Below are positions 63,901 to 64,000 of a stretch of DNA of 64,000 nt, in pieces. The stretch's first letter is position 1; each line of letters starts with the position of its first letter. A model generated the notes under the pieces. The model ran no database searches, was not told the origin of the DNA, and was given only the letters and a program-made list of their open reading frames with translations. This DNA comes from Bacillus sp. USDA818B3_A (GTDB taxonomy: Bacteria > Bacillota > Bacilli > Bacillales > Cytobacillaceae): assembly GCF_009928415.1 (NCBI RefSeq), contig NZ_JAABNN010000004.1, positions 177,093 through 241,092 on the forward strand, in the 5' to 3' direction. The position numbers and the translations under genes are program-made.

Positions 63901-64000
63901 TCATAAGTGTTATTCATTCTTTTTCTAATTCAGAGAAAAGAACACCCCATCGTATAAATCGGATTTATTGTGAACCGTAAACCCTATTGACTACCGAACG

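Overview
The window is a 64 kb piece of a low-GC Gram-positive chromosome. Gene content and order match the Bacillaceae: cggR-gapA-pgk-tpiA-gpmI-eno, clpP next to tRNA-Arg, the yvcI-rapZ-glmR-whiA-crh block, hisZGDBHAFI, hprK-lgt-ppaX-yvoF, csbA-uvrBA. Control sites are also of Bacillus type (CggR, CtsR, TnrA and CcpA motifs). A Neobacillus-like or Mesobacillus-like species is a guess; family level is safe. Almost every gene lies on the minus strand; exceptions are clpP, iolI, one AraC gene and a small ORF.

Layout. 0-7.2 kb: lower glycolysis with its repressor CggR and a clear CggR operator. 7.3-8.9 kb: rpoN (sigma-54) and a glutaredoxin-like gene. 9.1-9.5 kb: tnrA with its own TnrA box. 9.9-10.8 kb: tRNA-Arg(CCG) and CtsR-controlled clpP. 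10.9-14.6 kb: the crh/whiA/glmR/rapZ/nudix operon. 14.9-17.5 kb: trxB and a TPR/HTH gene. 17.6-24.1 kb: a complete eight-gene histidine operon. 24.3-28.1 kb: a large secreted double 5'-nucleotidase. 28.4-31.4 kb: hprK-lgt-ppaX-yvoF. 31.5-33.4 kb: yvlABD without yvlC. 33.7-39.1 kb: uvrA, uvrB, csbA, with an intergenic array of about 21-bp periodicity on each side of uvrBA. 39.2-46.8 kb: a PanF-type symporter pair, a CDF metal exporter behind an ArsR-type operator, a two-component system, CtaG, a CmpB-family membrane protein and an FMN reductase.

47-63.9 kb is the accessory part: a patchwork of sugar or cyclitol catabolic modules. Three MFS sugar porters of the IolT type, three Gfo/Idh/MocA dehydrogenases, four TIM-barrel isomerase-like proteins (including IolE and IolI) and three AraC regulators are interleaved. 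The core myo-inositol genes iolA, B, C, D, J and R are absent from the window. One porter carries a single-base frameshift and a final MFS gene has lost its 5' half. Shared promoter-proximal sequences (a ~100-bp duplicated intergenic region, AGCAA half-sites 20-21 bp apart, CcpA-like sites) suggest the modules form one regulon. The right-hand modules resemble the logic of 3-keto-sugar pathways such as that for levoglucosan: dehydrogenase, elimination or hydration by TIM-barrel enzymes, second dehydrogenase. This is the best candidate for an undescribed system here.
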